Of a stretch of 64,000 nucleotides of DNA, positions 44,133 to 53,207 are shown in pieces. The translations under genes and the position numbers were made by a program. The DNA comes from a bacterium (lineage in GTDB: Bacteria > Pseudomonadota > Alphaproteobacteria > Rickettsiales > RI-342). The stretch is from assembly GCA_016124905.1 (NCBI GenBank), contig WGMV01000020.1, forward strand, positions 1 through 64,000. The letters run 5' to 3'. Position 1 is the stretch's first letter. The number at the start of each line of letters is the position of its first letter. A model generated the notes under the pieces. It had not been told where the DNA came from. It did no database searches and was given only the letters and a program-made list of their open reading frames with translations.

Positions 44133-44870
44133 TTACACGCCAGCCGGTTCAAGCTTTTTTGAGGCTTTTTCCTGTGCCTTTTCCTCAGCCGATTGCGGCG
44201 GATCCTTCAGCACATAGCCACGGCCCCACACGGTTTCGATGTAATTTTCGCCGTTGGTGTAGGAAGCCAGTTTTTTACGCAGCTTGCAGATGAACACGTC
44301 GATGATCTTCAATTCTGGCTCATCAATGCCGCCATAAAGGTGGTTCAGGAACATTTCCTTGGTCAGCGTGGTGCCCTTGCGGAGCGACAGCAACTCAAGA
44401 ATGGCATATTCCTTGCTGGTGAGGTGAAGGGCCTTGCCATCCACTTCCACCGAGCGCGTATCAAGGTTGACCGCCAGCTTGCCGGTGCGAATCACGGATT
44501 CGGCATGGCCTTTGGAACGACGGACAATGGCCTGAATGCGGGCGATAAGTTCGCCTTTATTGAACGGCTTGGTGATGTAATCATCGGCACCGAAGCCCAG
44601 GCCCTTGATCTTGTTATCCGGGCCGGAAAGGCCGGAGAGAATAAGAATCGGCGTGGTGACCTTGGCGGCGCGCAGGCGGCGCAGCACTTCGTAACCGTCG
44701 ATATCCGGCAGCATCAGGTCAAGCACGATGATGTCGTAATCATACAGCTTGCCGATTTCCAGACCTTCCTCACCGAATTCGGTGGTGTCGCAAATGATGC
44801 CCTCGGATGCGAGCGACAGCTCGATCGCCTTGGCGGTTGATGGATCGTCTTCGACCAACAATACGCGCAT
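44133..44870 (-). CDS. ctrA: Cell cycle master regulator CtrA
   Basis: This 245-residue OmpR-family regulator is near-identical in pattern to Ctr[10 protein letters not shown] start, D51 phospho-acceptor in [54 protein letters not shown], and DNA-binding domain [33 protein letters not shown] with [12 protein letters not shown] and TVWGRGYVL. The C-terminus is PAGV and lacks the Ala-Ala end by which ClpXP degrades Caulobacter CtrA. A GAATC (GANTC) site lies 41 bases upstream of the start. It is monocistronic with a strong terminator. ChpT, its phosphodonor in the known pathway, is encoded nearby. Confidence 0.97.
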   Translation of the reverse strand: MRVLLVEDDPSTAKAIELSLASEGIICDTTEFGEEGLEIGKLYDYDIIVLDLMLPDIDGYEVLRRLRAAKVTTPILILSGLSGPDNKIKGLGFGADDYITKPFNKGELIARIQAIVRRSKGHAESVIRTGKLAVNLDTRSVEVDGKALHLTSKEYAILELLSLRKGTTLTKEMFLNHLYGGIDEPELKIIDVFICKLRKKLASYTNGENYIETVWGRGYVLKDPPQSAEEKAQEKASKKLEPAGV

Positions 44871-45213
44871 GTATGCCCCCTAACTAGCATTTACTGAGGT
44901 TTTCCCAGCCGAATCAGCCAGCCCAACCCGTTACTAAAGCGTTAATAGAGGCACTCTACATGATGTTAAGTATTTTTTCCAGATAAATGTTAAACAAACG
45001 ACAAATTTTATTCAAAAAATTCTTATCTGGTATGGAGCATAGCCTTTACCCCCTATATCTAGATGTGGATATTTACCTTTATACCCCCATCAATAATTAA
45101 CATGAACGCCAGCGGTTAACATACCGCATGCGCGACTATCAGCACTATGGTTATAAAGCTGCTCAACCCCCGCCAACAGGGGCTTTGGTGCTGCGCCGCA
45201 CCTCAAAATGGCT
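44871..45213 (-). promoter_or_regulatory. ctrA upstream region with GANTC site, no gene
   Basis: This 343 bp region carries no credible gene. It is strongly AT-rich between 44940 and 45110. A GAATC methylation-type site (GANTC, the CcrM target) is at 44911-44915, close to the ctrA start, as in the Caulobacter ctrA promoter. TTAAC words occur at 45097-45101 and 45116-45120, but their 15-base spacing is not that of a CtrA box. Promoter elements cannot be fixed with confidence. Confidence 0.5.
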
Positions 45214-45972
45214 TTACTGACAGACCAGCTTGATCTGATAGGGCGAATGGACGCCACCCAGGCGCACCGCGAATTCCCCTTTGGCGAGGGCGTGCTTATA
45301 GTCACCCTTGCCGCGCCCGATGGCCTTGCCGTTGACGATGGTGCCAAAACGGCTCCCCCGGTCCACCAGATAGGCCACATTCTCCTGCAGTTCGATTTGC
45401 AGATGCTTGCGAGAAATCATCAGCGGCGGCCCCTCACTGGGCAGCTCCAGGTGGTTTTGCGAACTGCCGGCCCCCGGCGCCTCTTCCTGATGTGAATAGC
45501 CGCCTATGCGAAACGGCAGCTTGTTGACCGGCACCTCAACAGGCGTGAAGATAGTGGCGAGCTTCTCACAATCGGGCATGATCACCACCTTGTCGAAATC
45601 GCACTCCACCACCGTCACGGCTTTGTCCTTTTCCGTGATTTTCTGATTTGCAGCCTGCAAACGCTCAAAAGCTGTTTTGACCAGTTGCCGCAGCGGCTGG
45701 CTGCATTGCTCGACCATCTGCATCACGGCCTGATGATCCATCACATTGAGGATGGTGATTTCCACCGCTCGCGCCGTGGCGGATCTTGGCCTGTCTTCAA
45801 ACAGCCCCATCTCTCCGAACATTTCGCCCGGCCCCAGGGTAGCCAGGCTTACATCGCCATGCGGTGCTTTTTTGAGAATTTCCACTTTGCCGGATTCAAC
45901 CACATAGGCGACATCGCTCTTATCGCCCTCTTTAAAGACCAGCTGGCCTGCTTCCAGTTGAACGCGCTGCAT
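45214..45972 (-). CDS. Cyclic-nucleotide-binding domain fused to FHA domain
   Basis: This 252-residue protein has an N-terminal cNMP-binding domain (1-115): LEAGQLVFKEGDKSDVAYVVESGKVEI, then the phosphate-binding cassette GEMFGEMGLFEDRPRSATARA. A linker follows, then a C-terminal FHA domain (about 150-245) with the phosphothreonine-binding pattern MISRKHLQIEL and VDRGSRFGTIVNGKAI. It probably reads both a cyclic nucleotide and a phosphothreonine protein. No output DNA-binding domain is present. Cytoplasmic. It lies downstream of the FecR gene on the same strand. Confidence 0.92.
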   Translation of the reverse strand: MQRVQLEAGQLVFKEGDKSDVAYVVESGKVEILKKAPHGDVSLATLGPGEMFGEMGLFEDRPRSATARAVEITILNVMDHQAVMQMVEQCSQPLRQLVKTAFERLQAANQKITEKDKAVTVVECDFDKVVIMPDCEKLATIFTPVEVPVNKLPFRIGGYSHQEEAPGAGSSQNHLELPSEGPPLMISRKHLQIELQENVAYLVDRGSRFGTIVNGKAIGRGKGDYKHALAKGEFAVRLGGVHSPYQIKLVCQ

Positions 45973-46096
45973 GAGCCCCTGAAACCGTTGTTACAGGTTC
46001 ATCATGTCAACAAGCATGCGCTTGTTCAAGTTCCCTTTGGTTAACAGGGACGATAGTTCCCCTATGCCGCATACCCGTTCAGATATGCCCGGGCCT

Positions 46097-48997
46097 TTAC
46101 CTGCCGCCGCGAAACACGCCGGTCATGATTTTCTGCACCTGCGAGTTATCGGAGTTATTGACCGCCGCGGTAAAGTTACCGCCAAGGTTATTGGCCTGCG
46201 GGCCGAACAACGCCATATTGGCAATACCGTTGATCTTACCGTTCACAACTGTTTCCGCACCGGCGGCATCCAGCTTTTTTAACACCACGCCGTTCAGGTT
46301 CGCCACGCCGGTATTCGGAAAAGTCGGGCCCGCGGCGCCCTTATTCATCCCGAAACGTTCATCGGCAAAACGTATATCAAGCTTGTTAAGGCGTTTATCA
46401 GGCGTTCCCATATTGATGACGGAGCTGAAATAACCTGCGCGCGCCACAGTCGATTGCGTAACCCCGCCCACCACATTCTGCTGATGGCCGATCACCTGGC
46501 CGGAATAGGTTATATTACCCGTCAGCGCAACCGAACCCAGATTCTGAGTGGGCGCACCCACCACAAACGGAATCAGCATCGCCACCTGCTCGATCGGGAC
46601 ACTGCCATTATGCGTGCCCGCCATATTGCCTGCCCACACACCCCAGGTGGTAAACTGGCATTTGCTGCATTTCATGGCACTCTGCACCTGCTGAAGATTG
46701 CCGAGATCGCCGTAGAGACTGGTGTTGTTGACAATCGAATCCGTCACCGCGGATGTATCCGGCATAGCCGCCATAACGCCTTGCACGTTGGGAAATGAAC
46801 TGCTGCCGGTCGTATCCACAAACTGATTGGTGTAAATATCCTGATCGGCAATGAAAGTTCGGTCGGACACCAGGTAACTGTCATCGGTATTGGTCAGATT
46901 ACCGAAATGCGCCTCGACATACTCGGTCCCGCCGCCTCCCATCACGCTGGAAGTATTGATGGTGCCCACTTTTTTGAGCTTCATCGTCGCTTCCACCGTT
47001 CGGTTTGGAATGCCTGCCGTAACGGAGACGCCATATTGGCTATTGCCCGCATCCCAGTCATTCATCACAGTGCTGTAGGAATCATACTCATCCGTGGAAG
47101 AGTTGTATGTGCCGATTACCCCGGCGGCGAACCCCCTTTGAACATTCAATTGCGGCGCAGGCTGCGGCACGAGTTGTGGGTCCGTCACACGGACGGCGGC
47201 CTGGTTGATATCGTAACTGTCTTGCAGGGGATAGATATCATGGTCCACCCCTGTCATCACGAAACCGTCCAGTACGCGCGTGCTGTTGACGCCATACATC
47301 AGATCGCCGGAAACATCGACATTGGAGTAATCCGCATCAAAATCAGACATTCCTGCCGTATTGGTGGAGGAGAAGGACATGCCGTAACTTCCCATCACAA
47401 GGGGAACCATGCTGAGGGTGCTGCGGTCCACCTTGCCGCGAATGGCCAGGATGCCGCTCTCATTCACAGTGTCGGTCTGGTAGCTCCAGAGGATGCCGCC
47501 GCCGTGAATCCGGTTCTGCTGCCAGTCAATCGCCAGACCATAGGGGGCCTGTTTTCCAGCATAGGTCGCCGCAATCTGTTGGGGCAGCATGCCAATGGCC
47601 GCCAGGGAACTGTCAAAACCCAGGTCATCATTAGGGTTCAGCGAATCATACCCATAATCATAAGAGAAATCCGGCAGGAATTTATAAAAGCTCACACCGG
47701 CATTGGGCAGGGCGGATGCCGCAAGCTTGGTACCCACAACCCCGTGCAGCGTTTTGCGCGTCATCAGATCGGGATGATTATCGCTGATGACATAATAATT
47801 CATCGCCCCGGTCGGGGAGTTGAAGAAACGCGCCGTAAACGGGCTTCCTGAAAGCAGGAAATTCCGCGTGGGCTGCAAGCCGCCCGCAAAATTGTAATTG
47901 TCGAAAACGAAATTCAGCTCGTCATAATCGGTTGTTCTGAAAGCAAGCCTGCCGCCCTGACGATAACCGACCATGTCATCCAGGTAACTTCCGCCCCATC
48001 CGTAATCAATAGCGCGCCCCGTCAATGGTATGGGGTTGGTGTTATTATACTGGGTGATGACCGCCGGATTGACCCCCGGCACTGAATTGGGATCGATCCC
48101 CTGATCATTGAATGTCTGGACGATGGTCTGGGCGTTACCCTGCTGCACGGCGGCGGAGTTCTGCGTCACATCGTTGGTAGGAACCGGTGGCGGAGGAGGG
48201 CTGCCCGGCCCGCCATTATTCGCCTGCCCATCGGCACCGGGGCTTTGCGGAGGGGGGTTACCGCCACCGTTCGCCTCGTTGGTGGGTCCAGCACCACCAC
48301 CATTTTCTGGTCTGCCGCCTCCATTAGGGCCGCCCTCGCCCCCCGTATTAGCGCCGCCCGTTGCCGGAGGATTCACATTCACCGTGCTGGCGATCGTCTG
48401 CGGCTGATAGGGAACCGGCGGCATGGGCGCGCCGTTTGTGGGAACGGAAATCTGCGTCCCGATCTGCGTCGTGGTCATGGTGCCCTGGTCGTTCGTCACC
48501 GTCAGGCTATTGCCGAAAACCAGCGCCGCGTCCGCTGTGCCGGTTTCCGCATTCATCGACACATCCGCAATACCGCCGCGCACCCCGATGGTGGCCACCG
48601 GCGTCTTGATCGTCACCGGCTGTTTTTTGGACAATGCGCCCCCCACGAAACGGAACACACCCTTGGTGCCCGAAAGCACCAGCTTACCCGTGGATGCCTT
48701 TGGGTCGAACACGAATTCATCCACCGTGATGTCGGAATTGGGGCCGACCGTCAGCGTGGATTTATCGATAAAGATGATCTGGCTCGTGCCCTTGGCGTCG
48801 GTGGTGATGCGTTCCTTGAAAAAGACACTGTCACCCGCCTTCAGCACCCGCTTGGTGCCTTGGGCCGCGGCGGCTTCCAGCGTTTGCTTTTCAGCGCCGA
48901 CTACCCCCACTTTTGGAAGCTCCGTGTCAGCGAATGCGCAAAAAGGCACCAGGGCGGCGCTGCTGAGCAGCAAATGGCGGAGTGTCCTTGCTTTCAT
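46097..48997 (-). CDS. Large FecR-domain surface/periplasmic protein
   Basis: The 966-residue protein has a signal peptide (MKARTLRHLLLSSAALVPFCAFA). A FecR domain follows at about 35-185: KAGDSVFFKERITTDAKGTSQIIFIDKSTLTVGPNSDITVDEFVF and VTIKTPVATIGVRGG. Next comes a Gly/Pro/Asn-rich linker (about 205-300). The remaining ~650 residues are beta-rich with many Tyr, Asn and Gly, resembling an exported beta-structure or barrel. FecR-type domains of this class occur in exported proteins linked to signalling rather than in the iron regulator itself. AGGA precedes the ATG. It lies 24 bases after a TPR gene (49022-49429), so they form an operon. Confidence 0.88.
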   Translation of the reverse strand: MKARTLRHLLLSSAALVPFCAFADTELPKVGVVGAEKQTLEAAAAQGTKRVLKAGDSVFFKERITTDAKGTSQIIFIDKSTLTVGPNSDITVDEFVFDPKASTGKLVLSGTKGVFRFVGGALSKKQPVTIKTPVATIGVRGGIADVSMNAETGTADAALVFGNSLTVTNDQGTMTTTQIGTQISVPTNGAPMPPVPYQPQTIASTVNVNPPATGGANTGGEGGPNGGGRPENGGGAGPTNEANGGGNPPPQSPGADGQANNGGPGSPPPPPVPTNDVTQNSAAVQQGNAQTIVQTFNDQGIDPNSVPGVNPAVITQYNNTNPIPLTGRAIDYGWGGSYLDDMVGYRQGGRLAFRTTDYDELNFVFDNYNFAGGLQPTRNFLLSGSPFTARFFNSPTGAMNYYVISDNHPDLMTRKTLHGVVGTKLAASALPNAGVSFYKFLPDFSYDYGYDSLNPNDDLGFDSSLAAIGMLPQQIAATYAGKQAPYGLAIDWQQNRIHGGGILWSYQTDTVNESGILAIRGKVDRSTLSMVPLVMGSYGMSFSSTNTAGMSDFDADYSNVDVSGDLMYGVNSTRVLDGFVMTGVDHDIYPLQDSYDINQAAVRVTDPQLVPQPAPQLNVQRGFAAGVIGTYNSSTDEYDSYSTVMNDWDAGNSQYGVSVTAGIPNRTVEATMKLKKVGTINTSSVMGGGGTEYVEAHFGNLTNTDDSYLVSDRTFIADQDIYTNQFVDTTGSSSFPNVQGVMAAMPDTSAVTDSIVNNTSLYGDLGNLQQVQSAMKCSKCQFTTWGVWAGNMAGTHNGSVPIEQVAMLIPFVVGAPTQNLGSVALTGNITYSGQVIGHQQNVVGGVTQSTVARAGYFSSVINMGTPDKRLNKLDIRFADERFGMNKGAAGPTFPNTGVANLNGVVLKKLDAAGAETVVNGKINGIANMALFGPQANNLGGNFTAAVNNSDNSQVQKIMTGVFRGGR

Positions 48998-49021
48998 GGT
49001 TCTTATCCTTTGTCAGGCGCG

Positions 49022-49429
49022 CTAATAGACTTTCCACTTAATATCAGCGAGAAGCGCATTGGCTTCGTTACGGTCATTGGAACGGATGGATTTCATGGCC
49101 AGTGCGTCGTTGAGATATTTTTTGGCCATCGCATAGGATTGCAGGTGGTAATAATGATAGCCGATACGCACCATCAGGTCAGGCTGATTGGGGTTTTGCA
49201 TCAGCAGCCGCTCAAGCGGCGGCACGGCGGCTTCATGGTCGCCCACACGGTCGGCCATATCGGCATAATGCAGGGTTTTTGCCTTATCGGTGGGGTCGGC
49301 CAGCATGTCCTGAAACGCGGTTTCGAATGCGGCCTTGTCCGCATCGGTGGCCGCATGCGCCACCACAGGCGCAATGGCAAAGCCCGCCATCAGCACAGCG
49401 CTGAACAAAAGGCCCCTCAGGCGTTTCAC
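49022..49429 (-). CDS. Secreted TPR-repeat protein
   Basis: The protein has 135 residues from GTG 49429 with a G-rich site upstream; the frame is open to 49471 but the signal peptide (VKRLRGLLFSAVLMAGFAIAPVVAHA) begins at this GTG. The mature part has tetratricopeptide-like helices: AVPPLERLLMQNPNQPDLMVRIGYHYYHLQSYAMAKKYLNDALAM. It is likely a periplasmic partner of the FecR-domain protein encoded next. Confidence 0.82.
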   Translation of the reverse strand: MKRLRGLLFSAVLMAGFAIAPVVAHAATDADKAAFETAFQDMLADPTDKAKTLHYADMADRVGDHEAAVPPLERLLMQNPNQPDLMVRIGYHYYHLQSYAMAKKYLNDALAMKSIRSNDRNEANALLADIKWKVY

Positions 49430-49536
49430 GAATGTACCCCCACGACAAACAATAGCCTCCCACCATGCCACGTTCGCCGTAAATAAAGAGTTAACCTACT
49501 CTGAATTATATAGTTACAGACATAAACGAGGTTGCC

Positions 49537-49986
49537 ATGAATGAAGACATCGTCCGCCGCACCTTTGGCGAAGGCCAGCTGATTTTCCGGGAAGGAACGA
49601 ACACGGCGGAAGTCTACCTGATCGTAAAGGGCGAAGTAGAAGTATACCGCACGCACAAAGGAGAACGCCTGGTTCTGGCCAAGCTTGGCCCCAATTCGGT
49701 ATTTGGCGAAATGGCGCTGATCGACAACCGCGCCCGCTCCGCCACGGCCGTGGCCACCAAGGTCAGCGAGCTGATCGTGCTGAGCCGCGCAGGTTTCGAA
49801 AAGAAACTGCGCGAAATGGACCCCTTCCTGCGCGGCATTTTCCGTGTATTGTCCGAAAATGTGCGGCGGCTTAACCCCCCGCAGGAAAGCGCCCTGCCCC
49901 CGCGTGTGGATGAAGTGCAGCCCTCCCTGGGCGATGCCAAGGCCGCACCGCAGGCGGCCCCCGAAAAACCGGCGGACCAGACCTAG
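49537..49986 (+). CDS. Cyclic-nucleotide-binding domain protein
   Basis: This 149-residue protein consists of one cNMP-binding domain (1-115: GEGQLIFREGTNTAEVYLIVKGEVEVYR, cassette VFGEMALIDNRARSATAVA, then helical lid) and a Pro/Ala-rich tail. There is no DNA-binding domain, so it is a stand-alone sensor. It resembles the N-terminal half of the cNMP-FHA protein at 45214-45972. It diverges from the TPR-FecR pair, with 107 bases of shared upstream region. Confidence 0.9.
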   Translation: MNEDIVRRTFGEGQLIFREGTNTAEVYLIVKGEVEVYRTHKGERLVLAKLGPNSVFGEMALIDNRARSATAVATKVSELIVLSRAGFEKKLREMDPFLRGIFRVLSENVRRLNPPQESALPPRVDEVQPSLGDAKAAPQAAPEKPADQT

Positions 49987-50603
49987 AGATTGCTCTCCAG
50001 CCCCTTGCGATACACGCTTTCTTTCAGGCGCACATAGCTCGCCACGCGCTTGACGCCCCGCACGCGGGAAACCACGTTGGTGGCACGCTTAAGCTCTTCC
50101 TCACTCTGGGCGATACCCATCAGGTAGATCACGCCATTGACCGTTTCCACGCTGTAATTGACGGAACGCACGTATTTTTCAGCCAGAAGTTTGCTTTTCG
50201 CCTGGGTGGTGATCCAGGCATCGGACGAACGCTGAGCGAAGGTATAATGACTGTCCGTCGGATGGATCTCGTTGATCACTTCGCGCACGCCCCGAATTTC
50301 CCATGTCATGCGGACCGCTTCCACCATGGTTTCCTCATGATCCACCTCACCGGTCAACAGCACGCGCCCTTCCGTCACATCCACTTCCACATTGGCGAAC
50401 ATGTCGTTCATGTCCTGCTGAAAGAACTTGTGGAGTATCTGGGTGCGGATAACACCGTCATCCACAATCTCCCCCATCGAACGCTCATCTACAACCGCAT
50501 AAGCGGCGCTGCCAGCGGTGGTGGCGACCGAAAATCCGGGGCATCCGTTCAGGGCAAGCATCATGCCGCACACTAAAATGGACGAAGGTTTCAAACGATT
50601 CAT
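49983..50603 (-). CDS. BON-domain outer-membrane lipoprotein (DolP-like)
   Basis: The protein has 206 residues from ATG 50603 (GGAGGAG upstream). The lipoprotein signal ends in LALNGC (Cys21, with Asn at -2, slightly off consensus). Two BON domains follow (about 50-115: DDGVIRTQILHKFF to GVREVINEI, and about 125-195: ITTQAKSKLL to RVRGVKRVASYV). This is the plan of E. coli DolP (YraP), which supports outer-membrane integrity and BamA function. The neighbourhood with yraN, rsmI and an LpoA-like gene matches that of E. coli. The 3' end overlaps the convergent cNMP gene by 4 bases. Confidence 0.9.
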   Translation of the reverse strand: MNRLKPSSILVCGMMLALNGCPGFSVATTAGSAAYAVVDERSMGEIVDDGVIRTQILHKFFQQDMNDMFANVEVDVTEGRVLLTGEVDHEETMVEAVRMTWEIRGVREVINEIHPTDSHYTFAQRSSDAWITTQAKSKLLAEKYVRSVNYSVETVNGVIYLMGIAQSEEELKRATNVVSRVRGVKRVASYVRLKESVYRKGLESNL

Positions 50604-50959
50604 GTCGGCTCCTCCCATGCATGGCGAATCCACCGCGGCAGGCGGTTGGTGCTGATGGTTAGCACATCCACGCGGCAGAAGCAGCGGCGAAATCGTTTTT
50701 CTTTGCTCCGAAACCGCTCCAGCGACTGACCAATGCCCGCCAGTTGCATGGGCGCAACCGGCACTGTGCCGTCGGAACGCCAGCGCGCCTTCACTTCCAG
50801 CGCCACCAGCCAGCGCCCGCGCGTCAGCAGGGCATCCACCTCGCCAGACGGCGTTTTCCACCGCCATGCCACCAGCCGGTAACCCTGCAGCCAGTAGAAT
50901 ATCACCGCCAGCCATTCCGCCGCCTGTCCAAAAAAATGGGCAAGCCGCCGCCTATCCAT
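50600..50959 (-). CDS. yraN: UPF0102/YraN-family protein
   Basis: This 119-residue protein has the YraN nuclease-like core: an N-terminal helix (GQAAEWLAVIFYWLQGYRLV), then WKTPSGEVDALLTRGRWLVALEVKAR, where the Glu-Val-Asp and Glu-Val-Lys positions match the restriction-endonuclease-like fold. Function is not settled. It overlaps rsmI upstream by 8 bases and the BON lipoprotein gene downstream by 4 bases, so all three are co-translated. Confidence 0.93.
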   Translation of the reverse strand: MDRRRLAHFFGQAAEWLAVIFYWLQGYRLVAWRWKTPSGEVDALLTRGRWLVALEVKARWRSDGTVPVAPMQLAGIGQSLERFRSKEKRFRRCFCRVDVLTISTNRLPRWIRHAWEEPT

Positions 50960-51824
50960 TCCCGCCCTTCAACGCCTGCGCCAGTTCATAGGCCTTGTTG
51001 CGCGACAGCCCAAAGGCCTCGGCGGCCATACGCGCGGCATCCTTTACCGAATGCTCCTCCAGCAGATGTGCCAGATGCGCCTGCACCTCCTCTTCATTTC
51101 CCGTCACGGCGGGCGCCGCGGCTGGCGGTTCCACCACAATCACCATCTCGCCCTTGCGCGGCTGGCGCTGCCATTCCGCTACCAGCTCATCCAGCGTGCC
51201 GCGCAGCACTTCCTCATGCAGTTTGGTGATCTCCCGCGCCACCGCCGCCATGCGTGCGCCACCCAGCACGGCGGCCATATCGGCCAGGCTGGCTTCCATC
51301 CGGTGCGGGGATTCATAGAATACCAGCGTGGCATCCACCGCCGCCAGCATACGCAGGTTGTCGCAGCGCGCCTTGGTTTTTTGCGGCAGGAAGCCTGCCA
51401 TCAGGAATCGCTCCGTCGGCAGGCCGGAAAGCGTCAATCCCGCCACCATCGCGCAGGCGCCTGGAACGGTGGTAACCGGCAATCCCTTCTCGCGCATATG
51501 CGCCACCACCCTGCCACCCGGGTCGGAAATCAGCGGTGTGCCCGCATCGGTAATCAACGCCACCGACTGGCCGCTTCTCACCTGTTCCTCCAGCATGCCG
51601 AGGCGCTGAAACTCATTATGCTCATGCAGCGACATCGTCTTGGTGCGGATGCCGTAATGCTTAAGCAGCACCCCGCTGGTGCGGGTATCCTCGCAGGCCA
51701 CCACATCCGCCGCCTTCAGCACGTCCAGCGCGCGCAAGGTAATGTCGCGCAGATTGCCGATCGGCGTAGCGACGACATACAGGCCGGGCATGAGAGGCCG
51801 GAGCATAACAGAGGTTTGTTCCAT
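50952..51824 (-). CDS. rsmI: 16S rRNA (cytidine-2'-O) methyltransferase RsmI
   Basis: This 290-residue tetrapyrrole-methylase-fold protein has the RsmI motifs: LYVVATPIGNLRDITLRALDVLKAADVVACEDTRTS, SLHEHNEFQR, LITDAGTPLISDPGGRVV, PGACAMVAGLTLSGLPTERFLMAGFLP and ESPHRM. It methylates the 2'-OH of C1402 in 16S rRNA. It diverges from the LpoA-like gene, with 66 bases between the starts, and heads the rsmI-yraN-BON lipoprotein run. Confidence 0.96.
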   Translation of the reverse strand: MEQTSVMLRPLMPGLYVVATPIGNLRDITLRALDVLKAADVVACEDTRTSGVLLKHYGIRTKTMSLHEHNEFQRLGMLEEQVRSGQSVALITDAGTPLISDPGGRVVAHMREKGLPVTTVPGACAMVAGLTLSGLPTERFLMAGFLPQKTKARCDNLRMLAAVDATLVFYESPHRMEASLADMAAVLGGARMAAVAREITKLHEEVLRGTLDELVAEWQRQPRKGEMVIVVEPPAAAPAVTGNEEEVQAHLAHLLEEHSVKDAARMAAEAFGLSRNKAYELAQALKGGNG

Positions 51825-51890
51825 GGTTTTTATCTATAGCATCCGACCTTCATTGGCTATACAACAGGGACAAAAATGAGGGAGACGCCC

Positions 51891-53207
51891 ATGAAAACCC
51901 GCACCGGCATTCTGCGGTTCAGCCTGCTGGCCCTGGCCATGCTGACGCTTTCGGGTTGCGCCCAGTGGGATATCCCCTTCTTCTCATCGCCGGATGAACC
52001 GGCCGCCGAAACGCGCCAGCCCGTCGGCAATACGGCCACGGTTAAGCCGGTAACACCTCCGCGCCAACCGGCCGTCGGCAATGCGAAACAGGCGGCAGAA
52101 CCAGCCCCCATGACGGCCGCGCGCACCGTAAAAATCGGCCTGCTTGTGCCACTCACCGGCCCTAATGCCAACTTAGGAAAGTCCCTGCAGGATGCCGCCT
52201 TCCTCGCCCTGAACGACAAATACAACTCCCTGCCCGCCAATGTACGCCAGCAAACGCAGATCGTGCTGATTCCCAAGGATAGTGGCCAGGATGAAGCAAG
52301 TGCGCTGAACGCCATGCGCGAGCTGAACAAGGCGGGCGTATCGCTGGTGCTCGGCCCCGTCTTCGGCCCGCAGATGCGCGCCATCCAACCCCTGCTGGCC
52401 GAGCGCAATATCATGGCCATTGCCTTCTCCAACAATAAGGACATGGCAGGCAAGAACATCCTGCTCATGAGCTTTCTGCCCGAGCAGCAGATCGGCCGCA
52501 TTCTTTCCTATGCCAGCAACAAGGGCATCCAGTCCATTGCCGCCATCCTGCCGAACGACAATTACGGCGAGGCCGTCGGCGCCATTACCTACAACGAAGG
52601 CACCCGCCTGGGCATGACGCTTTCGGGCCTGGCCTATTATCCCAAAACCTCGGTCAACGTGACCAAGGAGCTTCAGCAGCTCTTCCCGCCTATCGGTCCC
52701 GGCAACAAACCCAAACCCAATTTCCAGGCATTGCTGATTCCCGAGGGCGGCGAGCGCTTAAACGCCATCGCGCGCGACATGCAGCGCATGGGCATCGATA
52801 TGAAATCCATCAAGATCCTCGGTTCCGGCCAGTGGGACGACCCCGCCTTCCGCATCCAGCCCAGCCTGGCCGGAAGCTGGTTCGCCACCGCCGACCCGGA
52901 CAAGCATGCCCGGTTTGAGCAGCATTTCCAGCGCGTTTACAATTACCAGCCCGTGCGCCTCGGCAGCCTGGCCTATGATGCCATCGCGCTGGCCAGCACC
53001 TTGGTGGTCAGCCAGCCATCCGCCACGCCCGATGCCATCTTCAGCACAAAAAACCTCACCCAGCCGGCCGGCTTCAACGGCCCGGCGGATGGCATCTTCC
53101 GCTTCATGCCGAACGGCGCCTGCGAACGTGGGCTCACCATCATGGAAGTGACGGAAGAAGGCGCGAGGATGATCGACCGCGCGCCGGAATATTTCATGCA
53201 GAAATAA
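51891..53207 (+). CDS. Penicillin-binding protein activator (LpoA/periplasmic binding type 1 lipoprotein)
   Basis: The protein has 438 residues from ATG 51891, with GGGAG 6 bases upstream. The lipobox LTLSGC sets Cys23 as the lipidated residue. A Pro/Ala-rich linker (about 30-85) is followed by a type 1 periplasmic-binding fold (KIGLLVPLTGPNANLGKSLQDAAFLALND, VLIPKDSGQDEASALNAMRELNKAGVSLVLGPVFGPQMRAIQPLLAE, AAILPNDNYGEAV). This corresponds to the C-terminal domain of LpoA, the outer-membrane activator of PBP1A; the TPR domain of E. coli LpoA is absent. Its 3' end overlaps hemW by 14 bases, convergent. Confidence 0.9.
   Translation: MKTRTGILRFSLLALAMLTLSGCAQWDIPFFSSPDEPAAETRQPVGNTATVKPVTPPRQPAVGNAKQAAEPAPMTAARTVKIGLLVPLTGPNANLGKSLQDAAFLALNDKYNSLPANVRQQTQIVLIPKDSGQDEASALNAMRELNKAGVSLVLGPVFGPQMRAIQPLLAERNIMAIAFSNNKDMAGKNILLMSFLPEQQIGRILSYASNKGIQSIAAILPNDNYGEAVGAITYNEGTRLGMTLSGLAYYPKTSVNVTKELQQLFPPIGPGNKPKPNFQALLIPEGGERLNAIARDMQRMGIDMKSIKILGSGQWDDPAFRIQPSLAGSWFATADPDKHARFEQHFQRVYNYQPVRLGSLAYDAIALASTLVVSQPSATPDAIFSTKNLTQPAGFNGPADGIFRFMPNGACERGLTIMEVTEEGARMIDRAPEYFMQK

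Noticed and set aside
45097-45120. Possible CtrA box upstream of the ctrA region
   Set aside because: The two TTAA words are 15 bases apart instead of the seven required by the TTAA-N7-TTAA consensus.
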